Source: Streptomyces sp. Tue 6430 (GTDB lineage Bacteria > Actinomycetota > Actinomycetes > Streptomycetales > Streptomycetaceae). From it: 64,000 nt of DNA. The notes under the pieces are model-generated. The model made no database searches, was not told the DNA's origin, and worked only from the letters and a program-made list of their open reading frames with translations. The DNA lies in the NCBI GenBank assembly GCA_021568835.1, contig JAKGSH010000010.1, positions 2,604,001 through 2,668,000 of the forward strand, read 5' to 3'. Each line of letters opens with the position of its first letter. The stretch's first letter is position 1. Shown here in pieces: positions 62,689-64,000 of the stretch. The position numbers and the translations under genes were made by a program.

Positions 62689-64000
62689 TCAGCCCGCCGT
62701 GCAGCTCACGCTCGGCACGCCCCCGCCCCCGGCGCCGCACCGAAGCCGAAGCTCGCCGAACCGCCCGCCGCGAGCGCCCCGTTGTGGGCGGCGTTCGTCG
62801 CGGTGACCGTCGAACCGCTCTGGGTGTACGACGCGTTCCACATGCTGGTGACCTTCTGCGAGCCGGACCAGGTCCAGGTCACCTTCCAGGAACTGATGCC
62901 GTTCGTACCGGTGTTGGTGACCTTCACGTCGGCGTTGAAGCCGCCGCCCCAGTCGCTGCTGACCGTGTACGCGGCGGTGCAGGCCGCCGTACCGCCGCCC
63001 GGGTCACCCGGGTCGCCGGGGTCGCCGCCCCCGGTCCCCGGCGCGAAGCCCGGCGCCTTGATGCTCGTCAGGTAGCCGTCCTTGACCGTGTCCACGGTCT
63101 GCCAGTCGTCCTTCAGGATGCCGCCCGTGTCACCGGAGTTGGGGTTCCAGGACCAGAACGTCCAGTGGAAGGAGTCCCCGCCGTACGTCAACGTGGGCCG
63201 CAGGTAGTCCACGAGTGCCGCGAGCCACTTCTGGTCGACCGTCGACTGGAGGGTCGTGCCGAACTCGCCCACCCACACGGGGGCGATGTTCTGCTTGAAG
63301 ATGTAGCCCCAGTACTTGTCCCAGATCCCGGGCATGTTCGCGGGGAACGACGGGTCGCTGAACCAGCTCTGCTGGGCCACGCTGGTCGCGTAGTCGTGGG
63401 CGGAGTAGACGACCCGGTTCGGGACGTCGAGCTGGACCGGGTACCGCGCGACGCCCATCAGGTTGCCGCCCCACCAGCCGGAGACCCCCTCGAAGGTCTG
63501 CACGCCCTCCACGAAGATCAGCAGGTTCGGGTTGACGGAGAGAACGGCGTTCCCGGCGCGCTGGGCCGCCAGCCGCCAGTCCCTCGTCGTGTCGCCGCAG
63601 CCCCAGCAGGCGGGGTCGTGCGGCTCGTTGTGCAGGTCGATGCCGACCACGGCGGGGTTGCCCGCGTACCGCCCGGCCAGCGACTTGAGGTTGGCGATCC
63701 ACGTCGACTCCGGGACCGCCGAGGTGTACCAGAGCGCCGACTGGCCGGCCCCGTCCGGGCGGTGCCGGTCCAGGATGACCTTGACGCCGGTCTGGCCGGC
63801 GTACCCGACGATCCTGTCCAGCACCTGGAGGGAGGTGAGTCCCTGCAGGTCGGCGTTCTTCCCGGCGGAGAAGTCGATGCCGGCGGGCATGGCGCCGGGC
63901 TTGAGGATGTCGTCGCTGAACGGGATCCGGAGGGTGTTGTACCCCGTCGTCCTGATCTGGTCGATCATGCTCTTGTAGTCGCGGGCCCACAGGCCGTGGA
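62689..64000 (-). CDS. Secreted GH5 cellulase (endoglucanase) with C-terminal CBM2, partial
   Basis: The 3' part of an extracellular beta-1,4-endoglucanase; the gene continues past the right edge. The GH5 acid/base Glu lies in VVGIDLHNEPHDPACWGCGD and the nucleophile Glu in IAPVWVGEFGTTLQSTVDQK. A DPGDPGDPGGG linker leads to a CBM2 (CTAAYTVSSDWGGGFNADVK ... ASYTQSGSTVTATNAAHNGA). As written the frame ends at 62706 with AGACRA; one more base in the C5 run at 62720-62724 restores VPSVSCTAG, ending at 62689, and the cysteine that normally pairs with the first CBM2 Cys. A 17-base duplication follows the expected stop. Confidence 0.88.

Overview
The window is very G+C-rich, with strong third-position GC bias, frequent GTG starts, many GTGA/ATGA stop-start overlaps and leaderless promoters. 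Together with typical Streptomyces families (conservon, DmdR1, XRE-DUF5753/DUF397 pairs, maleylpyruvate-isomerase-like anti-sigma proteins) this points to a Streptomyces chromosome. From memory, the order purU ... dmdR1 ... citrate synthase 2 - pdxH ... serC resembles the S. coelicolor SCO44xx-SCO4366 core region; this was not checked.

Layout. 1-9 kb: a gene tail, a secreted subtype-B tannase-like esterase, a flavin monooxygenase, divergent MFS transporter and GlxA-type regulator, then an RsbW-like ATPase, an EF-hand protein and a STAS anti-sigma antagonist. 9.4-12.9 kb: ECF sigma factor with zinc-finger/MDMPI partner, purU and an SCO4402-type protein. 13-18.7 kb: a solute-binding lipoprotein, a proline-rich membrane protein with ATQYIPPV repeats, an XRE/TPR regulator and a prim-pol-like protein. 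18.8-24 kb: alpha/beta hydrolase, DmdR1, SIS protein, PAS/GAF protein, GNAT. 24.2-27.9 kb: a two-leader-peptide region ahead of a 2OG-Fe(II) oxygenase, then divergent citrate synthase 2 and pdxH. 28-38.3 kb: a tightly overlapping minus-strand catabolic operon (TIGR03084 protein, AtuA, biotin-dependent acyl-CoA carboxylase, acyl-CoA dehydrogenase, acyl-CoA ligase, enoyl-CoA hydratase, TetR) that looks like acyclic-terpene or branched acyl-CoA degradation. 38.7-45.7 kb: EamA exporter, glycosyltransferase, FemX-like transferase and a large FAD/Fe-S oxidase. 46-51.8 kb: a complete conservon with two P450s, then serC. 53-64 kb: an accessory segment with a methyltransferase, DUF6879/DUF397/XRE-DUF5753 modules and remnants, a DUF1906 protein, a hydrolase/GNAT/PaaX cassette, a CBM2 remnant and the 3' part of a GH5 cellulase.

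The main cross-cutting observation is that at least six genes (ECF sigma factor, XRE/TPR regulator, carboxyltransferase, AtuA, FemX, cellulase) are each restored by adding one base to a run of four or five G/C. This is the signature of homopolymer undercalling in the assembly, so those genes are probably intact in the organism. The FAD/Fe-S oxidase is different: its frame is broken at an interspersed 30-bp palindrome.

Other points of interest are the leader-peptide region at 24.2-24.8 kb, an antisense ORF over dmdR1, arrays of short hairpin-forming tandem repeats at gene ends, paired inverted repeats between citrate synthase and pdxH, a P450 lacking the ExxR arginine, and an alpha/beta hydrolase with alanine at the nucleophile position. 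No tRNA, rRNA, CRISPR array, complete insertion sequence or antibiotic gene cluster was seen.
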